In this document: piece by piece, positions 1 to 5,306 of the stretch
Layout: each line of letters opens with the position of its first letter
How positions within the stretch are numbered: the first letter of the stretch is position 1
Source of the DNA: Candidatus Gastranaerophilales bacterium
GTDB taxonomy: Bacteria; Cyanobacteriota; Vampirovibrionia; Gastranaerophilales; CAJFVJ01
Direction: 5' to 3'
Assembly (NCBI GenBank): GCA_028694275.1
Contig: JAQUTS010000088.1
Span: 1 to 7,126 of the forward strand
Length of the DNA: 7,126 nt
Notes under the pieces: model-generated
Seen by the model: the letters and a program-made list of their open reading frames with translations, nothing else
What the model was told of the DNA's origin: nothing
Database searches by the model: none
Program-made: the position numbers and the translations under genes

Positions 1-303
1 CAAAACCTCTCCCCAAAGGCCCAAATAGCAGTAGGAAGAGAACTAACCAAACTCTATGAAGAAGTAAAGCAAGGCTCCATTGAAACAATTCTCGAGCACT
101 ACTCCAAAAACCCTCCCAAAGGCGAAATAGCGGTCGCAATAATGGCCCAAGATGATGAAAAAACCTCGGATGTTGATGAAAAAATCCTGCAACTCAACGC
201 CCAAGGCTACAGCGTGAATGATATAAGCAAGATCTTATCGACGATTTTTGGCGTTTCAAAAAAAGAAATCTACAAAAAAACACTGCTTCTTACAAAAAAA
301 TAG
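1..303 (+). CDS. rsmI: 16S rRNA (cytidine-1402-2'-O)-methyltransferase, C-terminal part (5' end outside window)
   Basis: Reading frame 1 is open from the first base to a TAG at 301-303 and gives 100 residues. They match the C-terminal third of RsmI (SAM-dependent tetrapyrrole-methylase fold): the segment VGRELTKLYEEV is the family's conserved 'RELTK-hE' stretch, it is followed by the beta strand KGEIAVAI, and the end is the small helical tail (GYSVNDISKIL, then GVSKKEIYKK) usual in RsmI. The enzyme 2'-O-methylates C1402 in the decoding centre of 16S rRNA in the cytoplasm. The SAM-binding N-terminal domain lies upstream of the window, so its motifs cannot be checked. No terminator-like hairpin follows the stop; a possible promoter for the next gene lies 35 bp downstream. 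Confidence 0.88.
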   Translation, partial: QNLSPKAQIAVGRELTKLYEEVKQGSIETILEHYSKNPPKGEIAVAIMAQDDEKTSDVDEKILQLNAQGYSVNDISKILSTIFGVSKKEIYKKTLLLTKK

Positions 304-311
304 TAAAAGCA

Positions 312-343
312 TTGTATTCTTAATTCAAATTTTTTGGTAGAAT
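312..343 (+). promoter_or_regulatory. Possible extended -10 promoter for the kinase/ABC unit
   Basis: TAGAAT at 338-343 is preceded by TG one base upstream (335-336), an extended -10 arrangement. TTGTAT at 312-317 could be a -35 box, but the 20-bp spacer is too long, so the extended -10 would have to do most of the work. Transcription would start near 350, leaving a leader of about 24 nt before the ATG at 374. Judged by eye only. Confidence 0.35.
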
Positions 344-373
344 AGAAACTATAGTTAAAAGATTGGAATATGT

Positions 374-1537
374 ATGAAATTTTTATTTGGTGCTCAAGAG
401 AATATTTTGGATAATTTACCCGATGCTATTTTTGCATTGAATTATGAACGCAGGTTTGTATTTTGCAACAAAGCTATGGAAAACCTCATCGGTTACACAT
501 CAAAAGAGTTAAAAGATATGCACATTGCAGAAATCTGTACCCAAGGCTCAGAAGCAATATATGATGCAATGCTTAAAGATCGCAAAAATACAATTGATGT
601 CAAAACCAAAAAAGGGAAGGAACTTATCCTTGAGATAACAGCCTTTGATGTTGAAGACAAACAACAAGTAATGGTTTGTGCTCGTGATGTAACAGAAACG
701 CACACAATAATCTCAAACGTAATTGCCGAGTACAAAGCCAACCAAGAAAAAATCGAAAAACAAAATGCATTTATTGCTGATGTTGCCCAAGAATTTGAGA
801 AACCAATGAACTCCGTTATCGGGTTTTCTCAAGCTCTTTTAGAAGGCGTAGCCGGTGAACTCAACGAAAAACAAGACAAATACATCAACATCATCGCTAA
901 AAATGCAATAACTTTGAATAATGTCATCAACGCAGTTGTAGACATATCCAAACTTGATGCCAACAAAATGCCTGTTGAGAAAAAACTCTTTGACATTACA
1001 AGCGTTATAAATTTTGTTTCTCAGGCTTTTAAACCATATTTTGACAAAAAAAATATCGAATTCAAAATCAAATTCAACGAACTTGAAAAAAGACAAGTTT
1101 TCACAGATGAAAACCAGCTTAGAAAAGTTCTCTCAATTCTTATTGACAATGCCTGCAAATTCACAGCGGTCGGGGATGTTGAAGTGACACTAAACAATCC
1201 CGATCTTACTTATGCGAGATTGCAAGGGCTTTTTGTCGGAGTGAAAGAAATCCCGTCTTCATACGTGATGTTCAAAATCAAAGACTCAGGTTCAGGTATA
1301 AAAGAAGAAGACTTAAATCTGATTTTTGATGAATACAGTATCGTTGAAAAAACACGAAAAACAATGTCTGAGCAAACAGGAACAGGGTTGAATCTTCCTA
1401 TAGCCAAGAAAATAATCGATAATCTCGGCGGAATTATTTGGGTTGAAAGCGCACTGGGACAAGGTTCGTCTTTTAATTTCATAATACCTGTAAAACAAGA
1501 AATACAAGACACACAAGAGAGCACCGAAAATGAGTAA
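374..1537 (+). CDS. PAS domain sensor histidine-kinase-like protein lacking the phospho-accepting His
   Basis: 387 residues with no membrane segment, so probably cytosolic. A PAS domain spans about residues 8-108 (ILDNLPDAIFAL start, GYTSKEL helix, ARDVTE end). A linker helix leads to a HisKA-like dimerisation domain (about 130-195), then a HATPase_c domain (about 205-373). The H-box reads VAQEFEKP where the family has SHEL/F-R-T-P, so Gln139 (codon CAA, 788-790) replaces the histidine that is normally phosphorylated. ATP-binding boxes are largely kept: N box DNACKFT (Asn259), G1 DSGSGIK (Asp304, Gly306, Gly308), G2 GTGLNL (usually GTGLGL), G3 GQGSSFNFIIP. An extra stretch at about 274-296 sits between the N and G1 boxes. 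No response regulator is adjacent. The start has only a weak GGA 6 nt upstream. The 3' end overlaps the ABC ATPase gene by 8 nt. It may be a pseudokinase or phosphatase-type sensor; its signal is unknown. Confidence 0.88.
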   Translation: MKFLFGAQENILDNLPDAIFALNYERRFVFCNKAMENLIGYTSKELKDMHIAEICTQGSEAIYDAMLKDRKNTIDVKTKKGKELILEITAFDVEDKQQVMVCARDVTETHTIISNVIAEYKANQEKIEKQNAFIADVAQEFEKPMNSVIGFSQALLEGVAGELNEKQDKYINIIAKNAITLNNVINAVVDISKLDANKMPVEKKLFDITSVINFVSQAFKPYFDKKNIEFKIKFNELEKRQVFTDENQLRKVLSILIDNACKFTAVGDVEVTLNNPDLTYARLQGLFVGVKEIPSSYVMFKIKDSGSGIKEEDLNLIFDEYSIVEKTRKTMSEQTGTGLNLPIAKKIIDNLGGIIWVESALGQGSSFNFIIPVKQEIQDTQESTENE

Positions 1538-2567
1538 AGTCTTACTTGAAAAAATCAAAAAATCATATGATCAAAACCAAATCATAAAAGGAGTTGATCT
1601 TGAAATTGAAGATAAAGAATTTTTGGTTTTAGTAGGCCCTTCAGGATGCGGGAAATCAACTCTTTTGCGGATTATTGCAGGCCTTGAAGATGTAACTGAA
1701 GGCAAGGTTTTTATAGGAAGCAAAAACGTCACCAATATTCATCCAAAAGATCGAGATATAGCGATGGTTTTCCAAAACTACGCACTATATCCGCATATGA
1801 GCGTGTATGATAATATGGCCTTTGCACTCAAAATGAGAAAAACACCAAAAGACCAAATAGACAAAAAAGTAAAAGAAGCCGCACAAATTCTTGATTTGAC
1901 CCAATATCTGGACAGAAAACCATCGCAATTATCAGGCGGGCAAAGACAAAGAGTTGCACTAGGAAGAGCTATTGTGCGCAACCCTAAGGTATTTTTGATG
2001 GATGAGCCCCTCTCAAATCTCGATGCAAAATTGCGCTCAAGTACCCGCTTTGAAATAAAAAAATTACACAAAAAACTTGATACAACCTTTATCTATGTAA
2101 CCCATGACCAAGTCGAAGCAATGACAATGGGGGATAGAATCGCTGTATTGCACCAAGGGAAGCTGCAGCAACTCGGCAGTGCTCAAGAAATTTATAACAA
2201 GCCAAAAAACACTTTTGTGGCAGGGTTTATCGGTTCACCAAGCATGAATTTTATTGAAGGTGAAATCAAAAACAAAAAATTTACCGCCCCAAATATTGAA
2301 ATAGACGCAGATTTTGACGATCAAAAAGCAATTTTGGGTATACGTCCAGAAGATTTGTGCATAGATGAAAACGGTCAAATTTCATCAACTGTTGATTTGG
2401 TTGAGATGCTCGGAAGCGAAAAACTATTGCACCTCAAATTCAATGATACAAATATCATTGCAAAAGTAACCTCCGACATTGATATCGAACAAGGTGCCCA
2501 AATAAAACTTTCACCGGTTTATGAAAAAATCATATTCTTCAATAAAGAAACCACAGAAAGCCTATAA
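1530..2567 (+). CDS. ABC transporter ATP-binding protein, MalK/UgpC/MsmX type (sugar import)
   Basis: 345 residues, full length for this family. It hydrolyses ATP to drive CUT1-type import of sugars, oligosaccharides or glycerol-3-phosphate at the inner face of the membrane. All motifs are visible: Walker A GPSGCGKST (36-44), Q-loop Gln82 in VFQNYALYPHMSV, signature LSGGQRQR (134-141), Walker B VFLMDEP (154-160, Glu159 catalytic), D-loop SNLD (162-165), H-loop His192 in YVTHDQ. The C-terminal part (about 235-335) is the TOBE/regulatory region with SPSMNFIEG and LGIRPEDL. The start at 1530 has GAGAG 8 nt upstream, inside the kinase-like gene, which it overlaps by 8 nt, so translation is probably coupled. 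No permease or binding-protein gene is in the window; MsmX-type ATPases often serve several distant permeases. I give no symbol because ugpC, malK, msmX and ggtA cannot be told apart here. Confidence 0.93.
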   Translation: MSKVLLEKIKKSYDQNQIIKGVDLEIEDKEFLVLVGPSGCGKSTLLRIIAGLEDVTEGKVFIGSKNVTNIHPKDRDIAMVFQNYALYPHMSVYDNMAFALKMRKTPKDQIDKKVKEAAQILDLTQYLDRKPSQLSGGQRQRVALGRAIVRNPKVFLMDEPLSNLDAKLRSSTRFEIKKLHKKLDTTFIYVTHDQVEAMTMGDRIAVLHQGKLQQLGSAQEIYNKPKNTFVAGFIGSPSMNFIEGEIKNKKFTAPNIEIDADFDDQKAILGIRPEDLCIDENGQISSTVDLVEMLGSEKLLHLKFNDTNIIAKVTSDIDIEQGAQIKLSPVYEKIIFFNKETTESL

Positions 2568-2568
2568 A

Positions 2569-2739
2569 CTAATCTTCTTCGACCCAAACGATGATATGCT
2601 CCTCACAAGGGTAAAAGAAGTCATGAAAATTTGAGAATTTTTTCTTTGAATAATTTTCTTCGCTAAACGGGTTTGTAGAATCAATTTTTTTATCAAAACT
2701 ATTAACCTCGCTTAGGAATTCTTCCCATACTTTAGCCAT
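2569..2739 (-). CDS. Small acidic protein of unknown function (56 aa)
   Basis: An ORF of 56 codons starts MAKVWEEFLSEV and ends IIVWVEED, stop TAG (2569-2571). I do not recognise it. Support for a real gene: a strong Shine-Dalgarno AGGAAGG lies 9 nt before the ATG, and the ORF fills the gap between the ABC ATPase gene and nagZ exactly, ending 1 nt from the convergent ATPase stop. The composition is protein-like: an amphipathic N-terminal helix, a lysine-rich middle (YSKKKF), an aromatic stretch FHDFFYP, a single Cys (residue 45), and an acidic C-terminus. There is no signal peptide or membrane segment. It lies 91 nt downstream of nagZ on the same strand and could be co-transcribed with it or use its own weak promoter. 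A chance ORF cannot be fully excluded. Confidence 0.68.
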   Translation of the reverse strand: MAKVWEEFLSEVNSFDKKIDSTNPFSEENYSKKKFSNFHDFFYPCEEHIIVWVEED

Positions 2740-2769
2740 AATAGAATCCCTTCCTATTTCCAGCCTGTG

Positions 2770-2796
2770 CTTATATTATGAGGCCGCCCAAGGCAA
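2770..2796 (-). promoter_or_regulatory. Weak candidate promoter for the 56-aa gene
   Basis: On the minus strand TTGCCT (2796-2791) and TATAAG (2775-2770) are separated by 15 bp. They would start RNA near 2763, about 24 nt before the ATG. The short spacer makes this a weak call; read-through from nagZ is an equal alternative, since no terminator is seen after nagZ. Confidence 0.22.
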
Positions 2797-2830
2797 ATTC
2801 TATCGGATGAAAGTATCGTTTTTTATGTAG

Positions 2831-3877
2831 TTATTTAAGACTGGATTTTATCTGTTCAATCTCTTTTTGTGCAAGAACAGGGTCAAAATGCACCTGTTTT
2901 GTTTTGATATTTTTTTTGAAATCCGTAATTTCAGAAGAAGCTTCTTCTATCCGTGCATAGAGCTCCAAATCATCTTGTGCAGCGTTTTCCAAATCTGATA
3001 AAAGCTGTAAAACCTCAGGTGTCATATCCCTAAAAATAAACATATCAATGCCTGCTTTAATCCCTCTTATACAAACATCAAGTGGATCTCCAAAGGATGT
3101 CACGCCCCCCATTACCATATCATCAGAAATAACAAGCCCTGAAAATCCCAGATCTTTTTTGAGATAACTTATCACATTTTTTGATAAAGAAGCAGGAAGG
3201 GTCTCTTCATCAAAAGCTGTAAAATGAACATGGGCCACCATTATAGCGTCAATTCCATCATTCACCGCAAAAGCAAAAGGACGAATATGCTCTTGAAGCT
3301 CCTCCATAGGCATATCTATCACAGGTAAAGCCAAATGAGAATCAACACTTGAACCACCATGCCCGCAAAAATGTTTTCCTACGGCAAAGATTGAATATTT
3401 GTGCAATATATGTTGAACAATTTGAGAATATTTAATAACCTCATCAGCGGTTGTACCAAAGGCTCTGTTATTAATAACAGGGTTATCAGCGTTGGTATGA
3501 ATATCCAAAACAGGGGCAAAATTCATATTTATACCAAAGTCACACAGTTCTTGCGCCAAGACCTCATAGTGTTTTTCTATAAGGTTTTCGGGTAGTTTAA
3601 TTATCTCCAAAGGCGGTATGTATTTTATCGCATCGGGGAGATTTTTGGTTCTCTCAACCCTGCCGCCTTCTTGATCAATAGAGGTGATAAGCTCCGGTTG
3701 AAACGCCTTTAAATCGGCAACTGTATTTTTGAAAGCGTTGCGTTCTTTTATATTTTCAGCAAAAAATATAACGCCCCCTAATCCGTCTAAAACAAGTTCT
3801 TTAAGGTTTTCAGGAGGTATAACGCCTTTATATCCCAAAATAAATATAGAATTGATTTGTTCTCTGAGAGTTTTCAT
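2831..3877 (-). CDS. nagZ: Beta-N-acetylhexosaminidase, glycoside hydrolase family 3 (NagZ type)
   Basis: 348 residues, the single-domain length of Gram-negative-type NagZ. It has no signal peptide, so it should act in the cytoplasm, releasing GlcNAc from GlcNAc-anhydroMurNAc peptides during cell-wall recycling. Visible GH3 features: the LGGVIFFAENI strand near the N-terminus, IDQEGGRVER (67-76, substrate-binding Asp68), NFAPVLDI (119-126), KHFCGHG followed by DSH (168-181), and ISDDMVMGGV (250-259) with Asp252 as the expected nucleophile. Asp179-His181 form the expected acid/base dyad. One oddity: Cys171 replaces the proline of the usual KHFPGHG. The start ATG has TAGGA about 10 nt upstream. 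The gene is divergent from the TPR protein gene. Other recycling genes (amiD, ampG, anmK) are not in the window. Confidence 0.93.
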   Translation of the reverse strand: MKTLREQINSIFILGYKGVIPPENLKELVLDGLGGVIFFAENIKERNAFKNTVADLKAFQPELITSIDQEGGRVERTKNLPDAIKYIPPLEIIKLPENLIEKHYEVLAQELCDFGINMNFAPVLDIHTNADNPVINNRAFGTTADEVIKYSQIVQHILHKYSIFAVGKHFCGHGGSSVDSHLALPVIDMPMEELQEHIRPFAFAVNDGIDAIMVAHVHFTAFDEETLPASLSKNVISYLKKDLGFSGLVISDDMVMGGVTSFGDPLDVCIRGIKAGIDMFIFRDMTPEVLQLLSDLENAAQDDLELYARIEEASSEITDFKKNIKTKQVHFDPVLAQKEIEQIKSSLK

Positions 3878-3963
3878 ACTAAAATGTTCCTATAAATAAT
3901 CCACATGGTAGATGTCTACGGCCCCTTCGTCATTATAGACTATAAAAGAGGAGAAGGAATAGT
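3878..3963. promoter_or_regulatory. Divergent promoter region with two inverted repeats
   Basis: This 86-bp gap must hold the promoters of nagZ (minus) and the TPR gene (plus). TTATAGACTATAA (3933-3945) is a perfect inverted repeat around one central base. It supplies a consensus TATAAT -10 on the minus strand (3937-3932; start near 3925, which leaves the nagZ SD intact) and TATAAA on the plus strand (3941-3946). A second repeat, GTAGA-TG-TCTAC (3908-3919), falls in the nagZ leader and could be an operator or an RNA hairpin. No good -35 box is seen for either direction. Ribosome sites GAGGAG (3948-3953) and AAGGA (3954-3958) serve the plus gene. Confidence 0.45.
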
Positions 3964-4431
3964 ATGAAAAAGTTATTTGCGCTTATTATATTAGTTTTGT
4001 TTTTTGTGACATCATCAACATCAACAGGTGTTTTTGCTGCAGGCAAAAAGAAAAAAGGCGGCGGCATAACAGAAGAGCAAATGACAAGTATGACAACTAC
4101 TCTTACAAGACTTACCAAAAAAATCTACGCCCGCGGGCTATTTTCGCCCCAAGATACAGAAGCCTTGGTCGATATAAAAATGTCTTTGGATTCTGCGATG
4201 CTTATGGCTCCTGACCCGACTTTTGCACCTTTATATTATAATTTGGGCGTGATTTATGAAAAACGAAAAATGACTGACGATGCAGTAGAATGCTTCCAAA
4301 CAATATTAGAAAATTTCGGTGATACGGCTCTTGGACCAAAAGCAAGAAACGAACTCACAAAAATGGGTGTAACCATCAAACTGCCTACTTTACCAGGTGA
4401 TTCTGCAGGTGAAGCAGCACCAATGGAATAA
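3964..4431 (+). CDS. Secreted small TPR protein of unknown function
   Basis: 155 residues. A Sec signal peptide is clear: MKK, a hydrophobic core LFALIILVLFFV, a Ser/Thr-rich stretch, then VFA-A, with likely cleavage after Ala25 or Ala26. There is no lipobox Cys, so it should be a soluble exported (periplasmic) protein. The mature N-terminus is very basic (KKKK, 28-31). A helical stretch (about 36-80) is followed by one recognisable TPR unit (about 87-119: YYNLGVIYEK, then DDAVECFQTILEN) and a further helix (TALGPKARNELTKMG), so it is probably a protein-protein contact module. The tail is Pro/Gly/Ala-rich. The start is supported by a strong SD (GAGGAG/AAGGA). The next gene on this strand begins 875 bp away, so it is probably monocistronic. 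No specific function can be given. Confidence 0.85.
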   Translation: MKKLFALIILVLFFVTSSTSTGVFAAGKKKKGGGITEEQMTSMTTTLTRLTKKIYARGLFSPQDTEALVDIKMSLDSAMLMAPDPTFAPLYYNLGVIYEKRKMTDDAVECFQTILENFGDTALGPKARNELTKMGVTIKLPTLPGDSAGEAAPME

Positions 4432-4497
4432 AAAAAGAGGCATTCCTGCTCTTATAGCCCTAATCCAATTGGACTTTCCAAGCTAGAGAGGAATACC
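4430..4497 (-). terminator. Rho-independent terminator (stem-loop plus U7), minus strand
   Basis: A long stem-loop (arms 4497-4485 and 4452-4439) closes with GCCTC and is followed directly by seven T on the minus strand, ending beside the TPR stop codon. It would end the candidate sRNA and any read-through from the CPBP gene. On the plus strand the same stem is followed by CCTTTG only, so it may act weakly in that direction as the TPR gene's terminator. The loop, about 32 nt, is larger than in a typical terminator but contains its own hairpin. Confidence 0.6.
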
Positions 4498-4511
4498 TTT
4501 GTATAAAATCC
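4431..4511 (-). ncRNA. Candidate small RNA of about 80 nt, promoter to terminator
   Basis: In the gap between the TPR gene and the CPBP gene, the minus strand carries a near-consensus promoter (TTTACA, 17 bp, TATAAA) that would start RNA near 4511. About 14 nt of unpaired leader is followed by a long hairpin (4497-4439) and a run of seven U (4436-4430). The hairpin's outer stem pairs GGTATTCCT with AGGAATGCC, includes a U-G wobble, then after one bulged base pairs CTCT with AGAG. An inner hairpin TTGGA-AAG-TCCAA (4481-4469) sits in the loop. Read as plus-strand RNA the wobble becomes a C-A mismatch, so the fold favours minus. No meaningful ORF is inside. It does not resemble SRP RNA, 6S RNA, tmRNA or a riboswitch known to me. 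Alternatively it is only a terminator for the CPBP gene. Confidence 0.5.
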
Positions 4512-4532
4512 TCTTCTTTTATAAAGAGGTAT
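4493..4532 (+). repeat. Inverted repeat overlapping the sRNA promoter
   Basis: ATACCTTT (4493-4500) and TATAAAA (4502-4508) pair with TTTTATA (4517-4523) and AGAGGTAT (4525-4532) around an 8-nt loop; only one wobble and one mismatch interrupt 15 pairs. It spans the -10 box and start point of the minus-strand promoter and shares bases 4493-4497 with the terminator stem, so the two folds exclude each other in a plus-strand transcript. Confidence 0.5.
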
Positions 4533-4546
4533 ATGTTAAGTGTAAA
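4518..4546 (-). promoter_or_regulatory. Promoter of the candidate small RNA
   Basis: -35 TTTACA (4546-4541), 17-bp spacer, -10 TATAAA (4523-4518): the best -35/-10 pair seen in the window. It lies downstream of the CPBP stop codon and points away from that gene, so the only thing it could transcribe nearby is the hairpin region ending at 4430. Confidence 0.55.
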
Positions 4547-4579
4547 GCCTTTTTAGTGGTTTTTCATTAGGCAAAAGTA

Positions 4580-5293
4580 TTAAAAATAAAGATAATACAC
4601 AGCTGCCAAATTATTCAAAAAATGCGCTAATATGCAAGGAATAAGCGACTGAGTTTTTTCTTTGGCAAAAGACAAAATAAACCCGACAAGAATAACCCCG
4701 ATAAGAGCCGAAATATTATCGACATAAAGCAAATGTAAAAAAGAAAACAAAGCCCCGACCAAAATAATCCCCATCCAAAAGCCGAATTTTCGAACAAAAA
4801 CAGGCTGCATAAACCCACGGAAAAAAACCTCTTCCGCAAAAGGAGCAAAAAACACGCCTATTAAAGAAACCTCTTTTAGCTTTGAAATCTCAACATTTTT
4901 GTACACTTCAGATGAACTTACGCCAAGTAATTTTGTGCAAATTATATCAACAATACTTGTAGAGGTAATCATCAAGCCAAAAACAAAAACCCCAATCCAA
5001 AACAAAAACACAGGATTGTATACACCAAAAAACTTCTTCATAGGTGTTTGTGATTTTATAACATAATAAAAAACAGCACTAACTAATACCATATAAAAAA
5101 ACGCCTGAGAAAAAAGCGAATACCAAACAAATTTTTGATCAAAATTGAACATTTGGCTAAAACCCATATACAAAAACATAATCGCCACGATGTAAGATAC
5201 AGACATAGCAATATCTTTAAAATCCCATTGATTAATATTTTGTTCTTTTAGTCCCATGGTTATATAATAAATTAAAGAGTATAAAATAAACAT
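4580..5293 (-). CDS. CPBP family intramembrane metalloprotease (CAAX protease-like)
   Basis: About 237 residues, strongly hydrophobic, with roughly six to seven membrane segments. The three CPBP (Abi/CAAX) motifs are in order (numbered from the TTG at 5296): FAEEVFFRGF with the EExxxR glutamates 155-156 and Arg160, FSFLH (Phe184, His188), and HFLNN (His225, Asn229). These residues are expected to form the metal-binding active site inside the membrane. Relatives process prenylated or membrane proteins, or act in bacteriocin immunity; the substrate here is unknown. The start is uncertain: I use ATG at 5293; TTG at 5296 is also in frame, and a second ATG at 5257 (protein beginning MGLKEQN) would leave room for promoters towards mlaD. 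None of the starts has a clear Shine-Dalgarno. The gene is divergent from the mlaD-like gene. Confidence 0.85.
   Translation of the reverse strand: MFILYSLIYYITMGLKEQNINQWDFKDIAMSVSYIVAIMFLYMGFSQMFNFDQKFVWYSLFSQAFFYMVLVSAVFYYVIKSQTPMKKFFGVYNPVFLFWIGVFVFGLMITSTSIVDIICTKLLGVSSSEVYKNVEISKLKEVSLIGVFFAPFAEEVFFRGFMQPVFVRKFGFWMGIILVGALFSFLHLLYVDNISALIGVILVGFILSFAKEKTQSLIPCILAHFLNNLAAVYYLYF
5240..5268 (+). promoter_or_regulatory. Candidate promoter of the mlaD-upp unit
   Basis: TTGTTC (5240-5245), 17-bp spacer, perfect TATAAT (5263-5268). RNA would start near 5275, about 32 nt before the ATG at 5307. The box lies inside or just upstream of the divergent CPBP gene, depending on which CPBP start is used; it fits better with the inner start at 5257. 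Confidence 0.45.
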
Positions 5294-5306
5294 CAATCAA
5301 GAGGGT

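Noticed and set aside
493..2071. Minus-strand ORFs of 80-104 codons inside the kinase-like and ABC ATPase genes
   Set aside because: They lie opposite strongly supported genes, lack ribosome sites in sensible places and show composition typical of antisense shadows.
2740..2830. Terminator between nagZ and the 56-aa gene
   Set aside because: Only a three-base GCC/GGC pairing is visible and no T-tract follows it.
3401..3595. Plus-strand ORF of 64 codons inside nagZ
   Set aside because: Antisense to the catalytic part of a complete GH3 gene; no domain or upstream signal.
3890..3918. TAGACA-17-TTATAG as nagZ promoter
   Set aside because: The start site would fall beyond the nagZ Shine-Dalgarno, removing it; the TATAAT at 3937-3932 fits better.
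4431..4511. SRP RNA, 6S RNA, tmRNA or known riboswitch in the gap after the TPR gene
   Set aside because: It lacks the GGAAG/AGCAG tip of SRP RNA, is too short for 6S RNA, has no tRNA-like ends, and shows no riboswitch core known to me.
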